A stretch of 64,000 bases of DNA from Methanopyrus sp. SNP6 (GTDB lineage Archaea > JAADCQ01 > Methanopyri > Methanopyrales > Methanopyraceae), in assembly GCF_002201895.1 (NCBI RefSeq), contig NZ_CP019436.1, forward strand, positions 62,001-126,000, given 5' to 3'. The notes below the pieces were generated by a model. That model searched no databases. It saw only the letters and a list, made by a program, of their open reading frames with translations, and was not told the DNA's origin. Shown in pieces: positions 29,677-38,972 of the stretch. Position numbers and translations under genes: made by a program. Positions within the stretch are counted from its first letter, which is position 1. The number at the start of each line of letters is the position of its first letter.

Positions 29677-30963
29677 GTGGAAGTGCCAAAGTTTAGAGGG
29701 GCGATCCTGACCTCAGACATTGACCGGCTGGTAGAAAAGCTGGCTGAGGAGGTCGGAAAGCGCAAGGAGGAGGTGCGCCGGGAGATCGACAGAATCCGGA
29801 AACAGTGGGGAGTGTCGGAGCTTGGAGCGCTTCTCGCCTTCGCCGACCGAATGGGTGTGAAGCTGATGCGAACGGGAGAGGAAAAACCGGGGAAGGTGAC
29901 TCTGGATGAAGCAATTTCTCAAGAACTACAGTCTTTCGATACGGAGTTCATCGTCGTACGCGTATCGGACCCCGCGGAGACCAGGTCGGGCGGTAGAATG
30001 GTGACTTTAGTGGTAGGAGACGAGACGCGATCCGCCGCGTTGGTAGCGTTCGACGAGGTCGTCGAGAAACTCGAGGAACTTGATGAAGGTGACTTGGTAC
30101 TGGCTAGGAACCTGACGGTGGGTTCGTTCCGCAACAGCCCGCAGCTGGTGGTTACCCGAGAGACCGAGCTTGAAGTAGTAGGCCACGAGGAGAATCCGGA
30201 TCGGATCATCGAGCGAAGCATCTCCGAGGTGAAACACGGAGAGTACGTACGCGTGCGAGGTGTCGTGGCGAGCGAGCCCGTCGACACGGGAGAACGCGTG
30301 TACTTCTGGCTCTCCGACGAGACAGGTTCGACGCGTGTCAACCTGTGGGGTGAGGAAGCCGAGCGTGCGATGGACCTCGACTACGGCGACGGTGTGATCG
30401 TGGAAGGGTGGGTTTCTACCCGCAGTGATCACCCGGTGATCAACGTACTCAGGACCCAAGGTCGTGTGGAGCCCACTGAGGTTTCCATCAAGCCCGCTAT
30501 CCGGAAGCGTGTCGAGGAGCTCGATAAGGGGGATGTAGCAGAGGTATCAGGCGTCATCGTCACCGTGTACGCACGCCGTCGGTACTACGAGGCGTGCCCC
30601 ACCTGCGGTCGGGCCATGAAAGAGGGGGAGTGTCCCGAGCACGGGGCCGTGGAACCCGAACGGAGACCAGTGCTGAACGTGGTAGTAGACGACGGCTCCG
30701 GGACTGTAAGGACGGTGTTCTTCGGAGAACACGCGGTCGAGTTCGTGGGATACGAGACCACGAAGGAATACCTGGAAGCCGACGAATCCGACATCGAAGA
30801 GAGACTTTTAGGTGAAAGCGTTTCCGTGGTGCTCAGGGTTCGGGGAGAAGGGGTCGTAGAGGACTACGATGCCGTCGCACTGCGGGCTAGGATACTCACC
30901 GAGGAGGACTTCAAACGTGAGATCCAGATCTTGGCCCGGGAGCTAAAGGGGGGAGGAGGGTGA
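29677..30963 (+). CDS. Replication protein A (RPA), multi-OB-fold with zinc finger
   Basis: Single-stranded DNA-binding protein of 428 aa. A basic helical N terminus is followed by OB folds at roughly 85-165, 180-270 and 280-400. The second shows [11 protein letters not shown] and VNLWGEEAE, classic RPA strands. The third carries a zinc finger CPTCGRAM...CPEHG, as in euryarchaeal RPA41-type proteins. The GTG at 29677 lies 70 bp from the divergent leuC start. The end overlaps radA by 4 nt, so replication/repair partners are cotranscribed. Confidence 0.88.
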   Translation: MEVPKFRGAILTSDIDRLVEKLAEEVGKRKEEVRREIDRIRKQWGVSELGALLAFADRMGVKLMRTGEEKPGKVTLDEAISQELQSFDTEFIVVRVSDPAETRSGGRMVTLVVGDETRSAALVAFDEVVEKLEELDEGDLVLARNLTVGSFRNSPQLVVTRETELEVVGHEENPDRIIERSISEVKHGEYVRVRGVVASEPVDTGERVYFWLSDETGSTRVNLWGEEAERAMDLDYGDGVIVEGWVSTRSDHPVINVLRTQGRVEPTEVSIKPAIRKRVEELDKGDVAEVSGVIVTVYARRRYYEACPTCGRAMKEGECPEHGAVEPERRPVLNVVVDDGSGTVRTVFFGEHAVEFVGYETTKEYLEADESDIEERLLGESVSVVLRVRGEGVVEDYDAVALRARILTEEDFKREIQILARELKGGGG

Positions 30964-31913
30964 AGGAGAGGAAGCTGAGTGATCTGGACTTACTACCAGA
31001 TGAAACCGTCAAAAAGCTGGAAGAGAAGGGGGTTGTAACTGTCGAGGACTTCATTTACGCCGATCCGAAGTACCTATCGGAGGTGACGGGGATGTCCGAG
31101 CGGGATATGGAGGACATACAAGAGGAGTTGAGGAATATCGAAGTGGAGTTCGAAACGCTAGAGAAGCTGGAACGGGAACGCAGACGCATAACCACGAGCT
31201 CCAGCGCGCTCGACGAGATCTTGGGAGGGGGCGTCCCGTGCGGAGAGTTGACGGAGTTCGCGGGCCCCTTCGGCTCGGGTAAATCCCAGATCGCGTTCCA
31301 ACTATGTGTGAACGTACAACTGCCTGAGGAGGAGGGTGGATTGGAGTCCAAGGCCATCTTCATCGACACAGAGGGAACTGTGTCACCCGGTCGTATCAAG
31401 GGAATGGCGGAGGCCTTAGGACTCGATCCCGGGGAAGCTCTACGTAACGTCTTCGTGACGCAGGTGAGATCCGTTGAAGAGCAAATGCGAGCCGCGGAGG
31501 AGGCGCACAAGCTGTGCGAGCGTGAGGATGTCGGACTCGTCGTTATAGATTCCCTCACGGCGCACTTCCGCGCGGAATACTCGAAGCTGGGGGATGTCAG
31601 CGAGCGTCAGGCCAGACTGATGAAGCACGTGGATCAGCTCAGGAACCTGGCCATGGATCACGACGTGGCCGTAGTCTTCACTAACCAAGTGCATGTCGAC
31701 ATTGAAGCAGCCACGAAGGGTAAGGGCAGGCGTTACGAACCCGTCGGAGGAACGATCGTAGCCCACCAAGCAACGCATAGGATCATGCTCAGGAGAGCCA
31801 AAGGTGAGGTCCGAATCGCACGGATCATCGACTCACCGTACCTCCCACAGCGTGAGGCGCCGTTCAGGATCACGGAAGGAGGCATTCGGGACGTGGAACT
31901 ACCCGAGCGATGA
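30960..31913 (+). CDS. radA: RadA recombinase
   Basis: Archaeal RecA/Rad51 homolog that forms filaments on ssDNA and pairs homologous strands. 317 aa. The N-terminal HhH domain (PDETVKKLEEKGVVTVEDF) precedes the polymerisation motif and the ATPase. Walker A is GPFGSGKSQ, where most RadA proteins have a Glu in place of the Pro and Thr in place of the Ser. Walker B is VVIDSLTAHFR, and L2 and the ARI-RIIDSP strand are intact. GTG start overlaps the RPA stop (GTGA). No intein is present. Confidence 0.96.
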   Translation: MKERKLSDLDLLPDETVKKLEEKGVVTVEDFIYADPKYLSEVTGMSERDMEDIQEELRNIEVEFETLEKLERERRRITTSSSALDEILGGGVPCGELTEFAGPFGSGKSQIAFQLCVNVQLPEEEGGLESKAIFIDTEGTVSPGRIKGMAEALGLDPGEALRNVFVTQVRSVEEQMRAAEEAHKLCEREDVGLVVIDSLTAHFRAEYSKLGDVSERQARLMKHVDQLRNLAMDHDVAVVFTNQVHVDIEAATKGKGRRYEPVGGTIVAHQATHRIMLRRAKGEVRIARIIDSPYLPQREAPFRITEGGIRDVELPER

Positions 31914-31982
31914 AGACAGGCCCAATAGCCGAAAACCCGATGACGAGCTCCCGGTCCCATCCGAGCCCAGCGGGTGAAACTC

Positions 31983-33119
31983 GTGGAGTTCGATGTGGTT
32001 GTGGTTGGTGCTGGTCCGGCGGGTTCGGTCGCGGCGTGGGCTGCGGCGGAGGCAGGTTGTGATGTCTTGGTACTCGAGCGTAAGGCCGAGGTCGGTGTCC
32101 CAAAACAGTGTGCCGAGGGTATCAGCGCACATGGGCTCGAACACGCTGGAATCGAGCCACAGGACGAGTGGATCGCTACCGAGATCTCGCGTGCTCTCAT
32201 TTACGCTCCCAACGGGAAGGAGTTCGAGGTCCCCGGTGACGGGTACGTGTTGGAGCGTCGTGTGTTTGATAAGTGGTTGGTTGTTCGGGCTGTTGAGGCT
32301 GGTGCGGAGGTTAAGTTGTTGGCGCGTGCTCGTCGGGCGTTGGTTGATGATGGTCGGGTGGTTGGGGTCGAGTACGAGGGAGTGGATGGTGTGCATGAGG
32401 TTCGAGCACGCGTCACCATCGCCGCGGACGGGATCGAGTCTCGCATAGGAAGAACCGCAGGACTAGTCCCACCACTCAAACCCACAGAGATATGCACATG
32501 CGCACAGTACGAGATGATAGGTGTTGATGTTGAGGAGGACGCCACGCACTTCTTCGTCGACGCCGAGTTCTTTCCGGGAGGATACTTCTGGATCTTCCCG
32601 AAGGGCGAAGGTCGGGCGAACGTGGGAGTGGGCATCCGAGGGTCCGAATCCGAACCCGGAGATGCGCTGAAGGTACTGAACCGCGCCTTGGAGGATCACG
32701 AGCTCATTTCAGAAGCTGTAGCGGAGGCCGTCCCCGTGGAGGTGAATGTGGGTGGTGTGCCGGTGTGTGGGCCTGTTGGGCGGACGTATGGTGATGGTAT
32801 TCTCGTGGTGGGTGATGCGGCTCGTCAGGTTAACCCGGTGACCGGTGGTGGTCTTCACACTTCCCTGGTTTGTGGTCGGATCGCGGGTGAGGTCGCGGCC
32901 GAAGCGATCGAAGAGGACGACACGTCCGCCACCTTCCTAAAACAATACCAAGACCAATGGAAAGAAGAATTCGGTGACACGTTCGGATGTGCGCGTGAGG
33001 TAGCGGAGATACTCCCAGAACTTAACCTGGAAGAGGTCGTCGAGTTCTTGTCGTCGGTGGAAAACTTGGAAGAACTGCTTAGGACTTCGGGCATCTTGGA
33101 GGACATATGGTGGGGTTAG
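31983..33119 (+). CDS. Geranylgeranyl reductase family FAD protein (digeranylgeranylglycerophospholipid reductase)
   Basis: 378 aa flavoprotein that saturates isoprenoid chains of archaeal lipids. The FAD motifs are VVVGAGPAGS at the N terminus, ADGIESRIGR in the middle and ILVVGDAARQVNPVTGGG near the end; YFWIFPKGEG and the CAQYEM segment are typical of the family. GTG 31983 is favoured because GGGTGA precedes it; GTG 31974 is possible. Codon use is patchy: roughly 32240-32390 and 32740-32880 favour G- and T-ending codons, unlike the rest of the gene and its neighbours. The stop overlaps the L24e stop from the other strand by 4 nt. Confidence 0.85.
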   Translation: MEFDVVVVGAGPAGSVAAWAAAEAGCDVLVLERKAEVGVPKQCAEGISAHGLEHAGIEPQDEWIATEISRALIYAPNGKEFEVPGDGYVLERRVFDKWLVVRAVEAGAEVKLLARARRALVDDGRVVGVEYEGVDGVHEVRARVTIAADGIESRIGRTAGLVPPLKPTEICTCAQYEMIGVDVEEDATHFFVDAEFFPGGYFWIFPKGEGRANVGVGIRGSESEPGDALKVLNRALEDHELISEAVAEAVPVEVNVGGVPVCGPVGRTYGDGILVVGDAARQVNPVTGGGLHTSLVCGRIAGEVAAEAIEEDDTSATFLKQYQDQWKEEFGDTFGCAREVAEILPELNLEEVVEFLSSVENLEELLRTSGILEDIWWG

Positions 33120-33322
33120 AGTTTTCCGCGCTGTCCAGCCATGAACTCTCGGTGCTTCTCCGTCCATCGAACCTTCTTCGGATCCCTTCCGAGCTTCAGC
33201 ATGTTACGCTCACACTTGCTGGAGCAAAACCATAGGATAGTACCATCGTTCCCAACGAACATCTTTCCTGTCCCTGGTTCGATGATCCGACCGCAGAAGT
33301 CACAGCGCCGAACATCGGGCAT
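33116..33322 (-). CDS. rpl24e: Ribosomal protein L24e
   Basis: 68 aa, large-subunit protein. A treble-clef zinc finger is made by CDFCG near the N terminus and CSSKCERN later. The tail RDPKKVRWTEKHREF is the standard L24e ending. ATG start; lies 12 nt downstream of S28e, with which it is cotranscribed, as in other archaea. The usual L7ae gene upstream is not here. Confidence 0.95.
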   Translation of the reverse strand: MPDVRRCDFCGRIIEPGTGKMFVGNDGTILWFCSSKCERNMLKLGRDPKKVRWTEKHREFMAGQRGKL

Positions 33323-33334
33323 TTTAAGTCCCCC

Positions 33335-33559
33335 TTACTCGATCGGTCGCGCCTCCCTTTCGGTCTCCCTCAGCAGTAGGATATCTCCCTCTCGAACGGG
33401 TCCTTTGACGTTTCTAGTGATTATCCTACCCTTATCCGGTCCTTCCAAGATCCTGACCTTCACCTGTGTCACTTCGCCGGCCATTCCGGTGCGCCCTAAG
33501 ATCTCCACGACTTCCGCTGGTGTCGCATCCTCCGTCGGGTCGTAATCGCACTCTACCAT
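33335..33559 (-). CDS. rps28e: Ribosomal protein S28e
   Basis: Small-subunit protein of 74 aa, an OB fold. The core [48 protein letters not shown] is split only by short loops and fits S28e throughout. ATG at 33559 has GGGGTGAG 6 nt upstream; a GTG three codons earlier is open. First gene of the S28e-L24e pair. Confidence 0.95.
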   Translation of the reverse strand: MVECDYDPTEDATPAEVVEILGRTGMAGEVTQVKVRILEGPDKGRIITRNVKGPVREGDILLLRETEREARPIE

Positions 33560-33632
33560 CCTACTCACCCCTAAACGAGACTTTCCCTGATCCCGGTTAT
33601 GAAGTTTCGTCGGGGGTTCGGACGCGGTACAA

Positions 33633-33641
33633 GACTTAAAG
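33633..33641 (+). promoter_or_regulatory. TATA box of the S6e operon
   Basis: GACTTAAAG lies 35-43 nt before the TTG start of S6e. The predicted transcription start falls next to GGGGGTG at 33664-33670, giving the short leader common for ribosomal genes here. Confidence 0.45.
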
Positions 33642-33675
33642 TGAAGGGTGGGTTCGGCGCGCTGGGGGTGGCCAC

Positions 33676-34071
33676 TTGCCCGAGTTCAAGGTGGTAGTGG
33701 CGGATCCGGAAAAGGCTCGCTCCTACCAGGTGGACGTGAAAGGTGAGGACGCTGAGAAGCTGATCGGGAAGAGAATCGGCGATGTGATCGACGGCGAAAT
33801 CGTCGGTCTACCTGGATACAAGCTCAAGATCACTGGCGGGACGGACAAGGATGGGTTCCCGATGCGACCCGACATCCATGGACCGGTGCGCGTTCGCCTA
33901 CTCCTCAGCGGTCCGCCGGGTTTCCGCCCTGAGCGTAAGGGTGAGCGTAGGCGTAAAACCGTTCGAGGAAACACGATCAGCGAGGATATCGTTCAAGTGA
34001 ACACCGTCATCGTCGAGTACGGAGACAAGCCCGTAGAGGAGTTACTCGGCGAGGGCGGCGAGGAGGAGTAA
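33676..34071 (+). CDS. rps6e: Ribosomal protein S6e
   Basis: 131 aa small-subunit protein. The start [15 protein letters not shown], the central [20 protein letters not shown] and the basic [16 protein letters not shown] are diagnostic. TTG start at 33676 behind GGGGGTG. The aIF2-gamma gene begins 6 nt after its stop, the usual archaeal order. Confidence 0.96.
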   Translation: MPEFKVVVADPEKARSYQVDVKGEDAEKLIGKRIGDVIDGEIVGLPGYKLKITGGTDKDGFPMRPDIHGPVRVRLLLSGPPGFRPERKGERRRKTVRGNTISEDIVQVNTVIVEYGDKPVEELLGEGGEEE

Positions 34072-34077
34072 CCGCGG

Positions 34078-35346
34078 GTGAGTACCGTGCCCGTCGACTT
34101 ACGACGAGTGGACGACGAACGGTTCCAACAGGCTGAGATGAACATCGGAATGGTGGGGCACGTAGATCACGGTAAAACCACGCTGACGAAAGCCCTTTCC
34201 GGTGTGTGGACGGACACGCACAGCGAGGAGACTAGGCGCGGCATCTCCATCAGACTAGGTTACGCGGACACCGTTCTCACTCGGTGTCCCGAATGCGACA
34301 CGTACTCGGTGGAAGAGAAGTGTCCAAAGTGTGGAGCCGAAACCGAGTGGCTCCGGCGGGTCTCCTTCGTCGACTCCCCGGGCCACGAGACGTTGATGGC
34401 GACGATGCTCTCCGGTGCCGCGATCATGGACGCTGCCATCCTGGTAATCGCCGCGAACGAGCCCTGCCCGCAGCCTCAGACCCGAGAGCACCTGATGGCA
34501 CTGGAAATAATCGGAACCGAAGACGTGATCGTCGTTCAGAACAAGATAGACTTAGTCACTTCGGAGGAAGCTAGAGGGCATTACGAGCAGATCGTGCAAT
34601 TCCTAGAGGAGGAGACGCACCTCGATCCAGATAAAACCCCCATCATACCAGTATCCGCCCAGCATAAGGCGAACTTAGACGTTTTAGTCGAGGCCATGTA
34701 CGAGCACTTCGAGCCCCCCGAATACGACCCGAACGCACCATTTCGCATGTACATCGCCCGATCGTTCGACGTCAACAAGCCCGGCACCAGACCGAGCGAA
34801 CTCAAGGGTGGCGTGATAGGAGGGGCCATTGTTCAGGGAGAAGTCGAGATCGGTGACGAAATCGAGATACGACCGGGAATCCGAGTGGAGCGATACGGTC
34901 GCACCGAGTGGGAGCCAGTATACACGGAGGTGGTGAGTCTCCACGCGAACGTGACGCCGGTGGAGCGTGCGAGACCTGGCGGTTTGGTCGGTATAGGCAC
35001 GAAGCTAGACCCTACCATGACCAAAGCGGACCGGTTGTCGGGCCAAGTTGCCGGAGAACCCGACACGCTGCCACCCGTCCGCCACGAGTTGCTGCTGGAG
35101 GTGGAGCTGCTCGAGCGAGTGGTAGGGACAGAAGAGGAGCGTAAGGTGGAACCTATCCGGACGAACGAGGTACTGATGCTCACCGTGGGTACGGCAACCA
35201 CAGTGGGCGTGGTGACTAGTGCACGGGACGACGAGATCGAGATTAAGCTGAAGCAACCGGTGTGCGCCGAAGAGGGCGACATGATCGCGATAAGCCGTAG
35301 GATCCAGCGGTGGCGTCTGATAGGTCATGGCGTCATCAAAGGGTGA
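34078..35346 (+). CDS. eif2g: Translation initiation factor aIF2 gamma subunit
   Basis: GTPase that brings initiator Met-tRNA to the small ribosomal subunit. 422 aa. G1 is [10 protein letters not shown]3 DSPGHE, G4 NKID. A zinc knuckle CPEC...CPKC (about residues 68-85) lies between G1 and G3, the mark of aIF2-gamma as opposed to EF-Tu or SelB. The C-terminal beta domains include [18 protein letters not shown] start. Confidence 0.97.
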   Translation: MSTVPVDLRRVDDERFQQAEMNIGMVGHVDHGKTTLTKALSGVWTDTHSEETRRGISIRLGYADTVLTRCPECDTYSVEEKCPKCGAETEWLRRVSFVDSPGHETLMATMLSGAAIMDAAILVIAANEPCPQPQTREHLMALEIIGTEDVIVVQNKIDLVTSEEARGHYEQIVQFLEEETHLDPDKTPIIPVSAQHKANLDVLVEAMYEHFEPPEYDPNAPFRMYIARSFDVNKPGTRPSELKGGVIGGAIVQGEVEIGDEIEIRPGIRVERYGRTEWEPVYTEVVSLHANVTPVERARPGGLVGIGTKLDPTMTKADRLSGQVAGEPDTLPPVRHELLLEVELLERVVGTEEERKVEPIRTNEVLMLTVGTATTVGVVTSARDDEIEIKLKQPVCAEEGDMIAISRRIQRWRLIGHGVIKG

Positions 35347-35352
35347 AGGGGC

Positions 35353-35748
35353 GTGACCATCAGAGTCGTGTTGGACGCCAACTTCCTAATGATACCGCAC
35401 CAGGAAAGGGTGGACGTGTTCTCCGAACTCGACCGCCTCTTGGGCTCCTACCGACCCATCGTTCCCCGTCAGGTCCTCGAGGAACTGGAACACGTGAAAC
35501 GTGCGGCTACCGGTCGGGACAAGATCGCAGCGAGGGTAGCCATCTCCCTCGTAGACGCTAAAGGAATCGAAGTAGTAGACGACGTTGAAGGGAAGGACGG
35601 AGACGAGGCCATCTTGAACCTCGTCCGACGGTGGGATCGAGTGTACGTGGCCACCCGAGATAAGGAGCTCAAAAAGCGCTTGTGGAAACTCGGTATTCCG
35701 GTGATAACGTTGCGTCAGCGCACACACTTGGTTATCGAGCGGGGTTGA
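35353..35748 (+). CDS. PIN-domain ribonuclease, Fcf1/Utp24-like
   Basis: 131 aa, a single PIN domain. Acidic metal ligands sit where expected: Asp8 in VVLDANFLM, Glu in QVLEELEHV, Asp in GDEAILNLV and Asp in YVATRDKELKKRL. It is a housekeeping type, located after aIF2-gamma as in many euryarchaea, not next to an antitoxin, so a role in rRNA processing is more likely than a toxin. GTG start 6 nt after the aIF2-gamma stop. Confidence 0.8.
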   Translation: MTIRVVLDANFLMIPHQERVDVFSELDRLLGSYRPIVPRQVLEELEHVKRAATGRDKIAARVAISLVDAKGIEVVDDVEGKDGDEAILNLVRRWDRVYVATRDKELKKRLWKLGIPVITLRQRTHLVIERG

Positions 35749-35752
35749 CACC

Positions 35753-36343
35753 TTGGAAGTACCGCCTTCTCCTGTCTTGAGCGATGCCCTAGGGAAGCGC
35801 TACGTACTCCGGGGAATCAATCACATCGTAGGCCCGGTACCGATCTGCGGACGAGCGGTGACTGTGCTTGTGGAAGGAACGGACTGGGGGACCGTGGTGG
35901 AAGCTATCGACGAAGCCGAGGAAGGTGACGTACTTGTAATCCAAGCCAGAGACAGGGCGAGGGCGTACTGGGGAGGTCTCTCCTCTCTATCAGCCAAGCG
36001 GAAAGGATTGGCCGGGACAGTCGTGGACGGATTGGTGAGGGACGTAGACGATGTACGCGAGATAGGCTACACCGTTTTCGCCCGCGGCGTTACCCCTAGA
36101 GCGGGAACCCACCGTCGATCCGGAAAGATTAACGTCGACCTGTACGTCTCGGGTGTGCTCGTGCGTCCCGGTGATGTTATAGTGGGGGACGAGAGCGGCG
36201 TCGTGGTCGTTCCCGATGAGGAGTGGGAAGATGCGCTCAAGCGGGCCCGTGAGACACTCGAATTGGAGGATGACATTAGGGCCGACATCGCGGCTAACCG
36301 TGCATGGTGGGAGATCGTGCTGGATAAGTTAGGGGGATGGTGA
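35753..36343 (+). CDS. RraA-like / HMG-CHA aldolase family protein
   Basis: 196 aa. The family pattern is clear: SDALGKRYVLRGINHIVGP at the start, then VLVIQARDRARAYWGGLSSLSAKRKGLAGTVVDGLVRDVD with the substrate-binding G-G-L and R-D pair, and GDVIVGDESGVVVVP. Known relatives are the RNase E inhibitor RraA and 4-hydroxy-4-methyl-2-oxoglutarate aldolases. Archaea lack RNase E, so an aldolase or decarboxylase is more plausible. TTG start 4 nt after the PIN gene. Confidence 0.8.
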   Translation: MEVPPSPVLSDALGKRYVLRGINHIVGPVPICGRAVTVLVEGTDWGTVVEAIDEAEEGDVLVIQARDRARAYWGGLSSLSAKRKGLAGTVVDGLVRDVDDVREIGYTVFARGVTPRAGTHRRSGKINVDLYVSGVLVRPGDVIVGDESGVVVVPDEEWEDALKRARETLELEDDIRADIAANRAWWEIVLDKLGGW

Positions 36344-36352
36344 GGAATGGTA

Positions 36353-36880
36353 ATGAACTTATGGAAAGACCTGGAACCGGGCCCGAATCCACCCGACGTA
36401 GTGTACGCGGTGATAGAAATCCCACGTGGCTCGAGGAACAAGTACGAGTACGACGAAGAGCGTGGGTACTTCAAGCTGGATCGGGTACTATACTCACCGT
36501 TCCATTACCCGCTGGACTACGGGTTCATCCCCAGAACGCTGTACGACGACGGTGACCCACTCGACATCTTAGTGATCATGCAAGATCCCACGTTCCCCGG
36601 ATGCGTCATAGAGGCACGACCGATCGGTCTGATGAAGATGTTGGACGACAGCGATCAGGACGACAAGGTTCTGGCGGTGCCCACTGAGGACCCCAGGTTC
36701 AAGGACGTTAAGGACCTGGACGACGTTCCAAAGCACCTGCTCGACGAAATCGCCCACATGTTCTCCGAGTACAAGCGACTGGAAGGCAAGGAGACCGAAG
36801 TACTCGGATGGGAAGGTGCGGACGCGGCTAAGGAAGCCATAGTTCACGCGATGGAGTTGTACGAGGAGGAGCACGGGTGA
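36353..36880 (+). CDS. ppa: Inorganic pyrophosphatase, family I
   Basis: Hydrolyses PPi to drive biosynthesis. 175 aa. Catalytic residues are in the typical blocks: [45 protein letters not shown] and the metal site [16 protein letters not shown] 36353 gives the standard N terminus NLWKDLEPG and has GGTGAGG upstream; ATG 36347 is the alternative. Confidence 0.95.
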   Translation: MNLWKDLEPGPNPPDVVYAVIEIPRGSRNKYEYDEERGYFKLDRVLYSPFHYPLDYGFIPRTLYDDGDPLDILVIMQDPTFPGCVIEARPIGLMKMLDDSDQDDKVLAVPTEDPRFKDVKDLDDVPKHLLDEIAHMFSEYKRLEGKETEVLGWEGADAAKEAIVHAMELYEEEHG

Positions 36881-36886
36881 ATTCCG

Positions 36887-37438
36887 TTGTACGAGCTCGT
36901 GGAACTTGAGACCACGGTTAGAATTCCTCCCACTCAATTCACCTCCGACGTCGAGGATGCCGTGCTCAAGGCCTTAGAGAACGACGTCGAGGGGAAGCTC
37001 TTCCGGGAAGACGACACCGGTGAGCCCATCGGATTCGTGGTCTTCGTGGACGAAATTCTTGATGTGGAGAACGAGGGCATTTTCCCCGGCGATGGCTCCT
37101 CCTACCACCGCGTAAGGTTTAGGGCTCTGGTCTTCCGCCCGGTGGAGCGCGAAGTGGTAATGGGCGAAGTAACCAAGGTAAAGGAGTACGGAGCCTTCGT
37201 GCGTCTGGGACCGCTAGACGGTCTTCTGCATGTTTCCCAGATCCTCGACGAGTACATGTACTACGACGGAGCCCGAGAGGCGCTAGTCGGTGAGGAGACA
37301 GGCCGGGAGCTCAAACGGGGTGATATAGTTAAAGTGATGATTATCGGTGTGAGCCTCAACGAGGAACGGCCCAGAGACTCGAAAATCGCATTGACAGTGA
37401 AGAGACCTGGTCTAGGAAAGCCGGAGTGGTGGGAATGA
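36887..37438 (+). CDS. rpo7: RNA polymerase subunit Rpo7 (RpoE1)
   Basis: 183 aa stalk subunit that pairs with Rpo4. An N-terminal tip domain (YELVELETTVRIPP) is joined to an S1 RNA-binding OB fold (GEVTKVKEYGAFVRLGPLDGLLHVSQI) with the loop GDIVKVMIIGVS. TTG start; 6 nt after the pyrophosphatase. Spt4 follows after a 240-bp gap, which is unusual because the pair is normally adjacent. Confidence 0.95.
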   Translation: MYELVELETTVRIPPTQFTSDVEDAVLKALENDVEGKLFREDDTGEPIGFVVFVDEILDVENEGIFPGDGSSYHRVRFRALVFRPVEREVVMGEVTKVKEYGAFVRLGPLDGLLHVSQILDEYMYYDGAREALVGEETGRELKRGDIVKVMIIGVSLNEERPRDSKIALTVKRPGLGKPEWWE

Positions 37439-37678
37439 CCCCGCCCTGAGCGAGCAGGATGATCCATTCCGACTCTATTCAGGACATCTTTCATCTCAGC
37501 GAAAGATCCACAACATCTGAGAGTATCGGGCGTCAAGGACCAGGGCAAATCCTGCGGGTTCACGCTTCATCACCTCCCAACACGTCATCAGTATCAGTAC
37601 CAAAAAAGAACTCGTATACACACTACACGCTTCCCATCACCTGAAGGGCGGGACTTTCCAGGGGGGTCGTGAAAGCCG
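37439..37678. other. 240-bp intergenic stretch with no gene
   Basis: Separates rpo7 from spt4. It is less GC-rich than its surroundings and contains CCAAAAAAGAA near 37600 and CTCGTATACACAC just after. On the minus strand there are GTGATGA and CTGATGA strings like C boxes of C/D guide RNAs, but no D box at proper distance. A promoter for spt4 probably lies near its end. Confidence 0.4.
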
Positions 37679-37873
37679 TTGTCCAAGCTGAAAGCGTGCG
37701 TCAAGTGCGGGTATCTGGTGGAAGAAGATACCGAGATCTGTCCCGCCTGTCACGGGGACGAGTTCACGGAGAACTGGTGCGGTATCGCAGTGATCCTCGA
37801 TACTGAGTCCCAGACTGCGGATAGGTTGAACGCGAAGATCCCAGGTAAATACGCCCTGAGGGTTGAGGAGTGA
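37679..37873 (+). CDS. spt4: Transcription elongation factor Spt4 (RpoE2)
   Basis: 64 aa zinc protein that binds Spt5 on RNA polymerase. The zinc ligands are CVKCG and CPACHG. The core FTENWCGIAVILDTESQTAD is typical. TTG start; its stop overlaps the GTG of the dephospho-CoA kinase gene (GTGA). Confidence 0.93.
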   Translation: MSKLKACVKCGYLVEEDTEICPACHGDEFTENWCGIAVILDTESQTADRLNAKIPGKYALRVEE

Positions 37874-38445
37874 CGGTCGTGCTGAGGCTACCTAGGGAGC
37901 TACGCCCCGAGCTACGTCGACCCTGGGGCACACTATACCCACGACCGTCCGTCAAGACCTACCGACGTCTCCATGAGGACTCAGAAGCGCTGATTACAGT
38001 CGGCGACATGACTACTCGAAGCTTCCTCCGATGTGGTATCCGGCCGGACGTCGCCGTCGTAGACCGGAAGATGCTCAGGACGGTCCCAGTGGATCCGGGG
38101 AATAAGTTCCCGGTTACTCTCAACGTGAACAACCCGCCCGGAACTATCACCAAGGAAGCTTGGGAGACCGTACGGCAGGGTATCGAATACGCACTCGATG
38201 GCGACGCGACCCTCATCGACGTTACCGGAGAGGAAGATCTACTAGCCATCCCTGCTATCCTGGTCGCTCCCGAAAACTCGATAGTCTGCTACGGGTTGCC
38301 GGGCGAGGGGATGGTGGCGGCGCGGATAACCCGACACCTCAAGGATTCTGTCCTCCGACTGCTGACGAGGTTTCGGGGGTACGACGAATGGAAGTCGAGA
38401 TCTTGGATCAGCGGGATAACCCACTACTGTACCGCAAAGAGGTGA
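37870..38445 (+). CDS. GTP-dependent dephospho-CoA kinase (DUF359)
   Basis: Last step of archaeal CoA synthesis, using GTP. 191 aa. Family signatures: ITVGDMTTRSFL, PDVAVVDRKMLR, NPPGTITKEAWE, DVTGEEDLLAIPAILVAP and CYGLPGEGMVA. The final ~20 residues (DEWKSRSWISGITHYCTAKR region) overlap the S24e gene by 58 nt in another frame, so this tail is probably not conserved. Its place between Spt4 and S24e is the standard archaeal order. Confidence 0.88.
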   Translation: MTVVLRLPRELRPELRRPWGTLYPRPSVKTYRRLHEDSEALITVGDMTTRSFLRCGIRPDVAVVDRKMLRTVPVDPGNKFPVTLNVNNPPGTITKEAWETVRQGIEYALDGDATLIDVTGEEDLLAIPAILVAPENSIVCYGLPGEGMVAARITRHLKDSVLRLLTRFRGYDEWKSRSWISGITHYCTAKR

Positions 38446-38738
38446 AGTTCGTCGTACGTCACGAAGACGGGGGTACGCCCCGAAAGTCAGAGGTCCTTCG
38501 GAAGCTCGCGGCAATTCTCGATGTCGACAGGGAGGTAGTCCTGATCGACCGCATGGAATCGGAGTTCGGGAGTCGTAAAACCAAAGGGTACGCGAAGATC
38601 TACAAGAGCGTGGAACACCTGGAGGACATCGAGCCCGAGTACATGGTCGAGCGACACAAGAAGGTGCTTGAAGAGCTAGAGTCCGAATCCGAGGAGTCCG
38701 AAGAGTCTGAGTCGGAGGAGTCTGAAGAAGGCGAGTAA
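38388..38738 (+). CDS. rps24e: Ribosomal protein S24e
   Basis: 116 aa. The core EVEILDQRDNPLLYRKEV and ...FGSRKTKGYAKIYKS are diagnostic for S24e. The C terminus is a highly acidic Ser/Glu tail (about 20 residues of ESEESE type). ATG 38388 with GGGGGT upstream; it overlaps the 3' end of the CoA kinase gene. Confidence 0.94.
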   Translation: MEVEILDQRDNPLLYRKEVKFVVRHEDGGTPRKSEVLRKLAAILDVDREVVLIDRMESEFGSRKTKGYAKIYKSVEHLEDIEPEYMVERHKKVLEELESESEESEESESEESEEGE

Positions 38739-38754
38739 CCGGGGGTAAAACGGG

Positions 38755-38937
38755 ATGGGAGTGCCTAGAAGGGCTAAGCTGTACGAGGTTAAGGACGGTA
38801 AGGTGGAGCGCAAGAACCCGTTCTGTCCGAGATGTGGACCCGGCGTGTTCATGGCGGACCACGGGAACCGGTACGCGTGTGGTAGATGCGGATACACCGA
38901 GTTCAAGGACCAGCCGGAGCCCAAGAAAAAGAAGTAA
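38755..38937 (+). CDS. rps27ae: Ribosomal protein S27ae
   Basis: 60 aa zinc protein. Ligands are CPRCG and CGRCGYTEF; the ending KKKK is typical. ATG start, 16 nt after S24e. Archaeal S27ae without a ubiquitin fusion. Confidence 0.95.
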   Translation: MGVPRRAKLYEVKDGKVERKNPFCPRCGPGVFMADHGNRYACGRCGYTEFKDQPEPKKKK

Positions 38938-38972
38938 TAGAGAAGTAATATTCGCGAGCGAAGTGAGGCGTC

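Noticed and set aside
28440-29696. 418-codon plus-strand ORF opposite the leuC-type gene
   Set aside because: It mirrors the third-position bias of the minus-strand gene, which has all cluster cysteines; its own translation is Arg/His-rich and without motifs.
31899-32635. Minus-strand ORFs opposite the geranylgeranyl reductase
   Set aside because: They exist because the G/T-ending codon blocks lack antisense stops; the translation is low-complexity Thr/Ser/His.
37500-37620. C/D box guide RNA candidate on the minus strand between rpo7 and spt4
   Set aside because: GTGATGA is present but the nearest CTGA is about 70 nt away, too far for a guide RNA.
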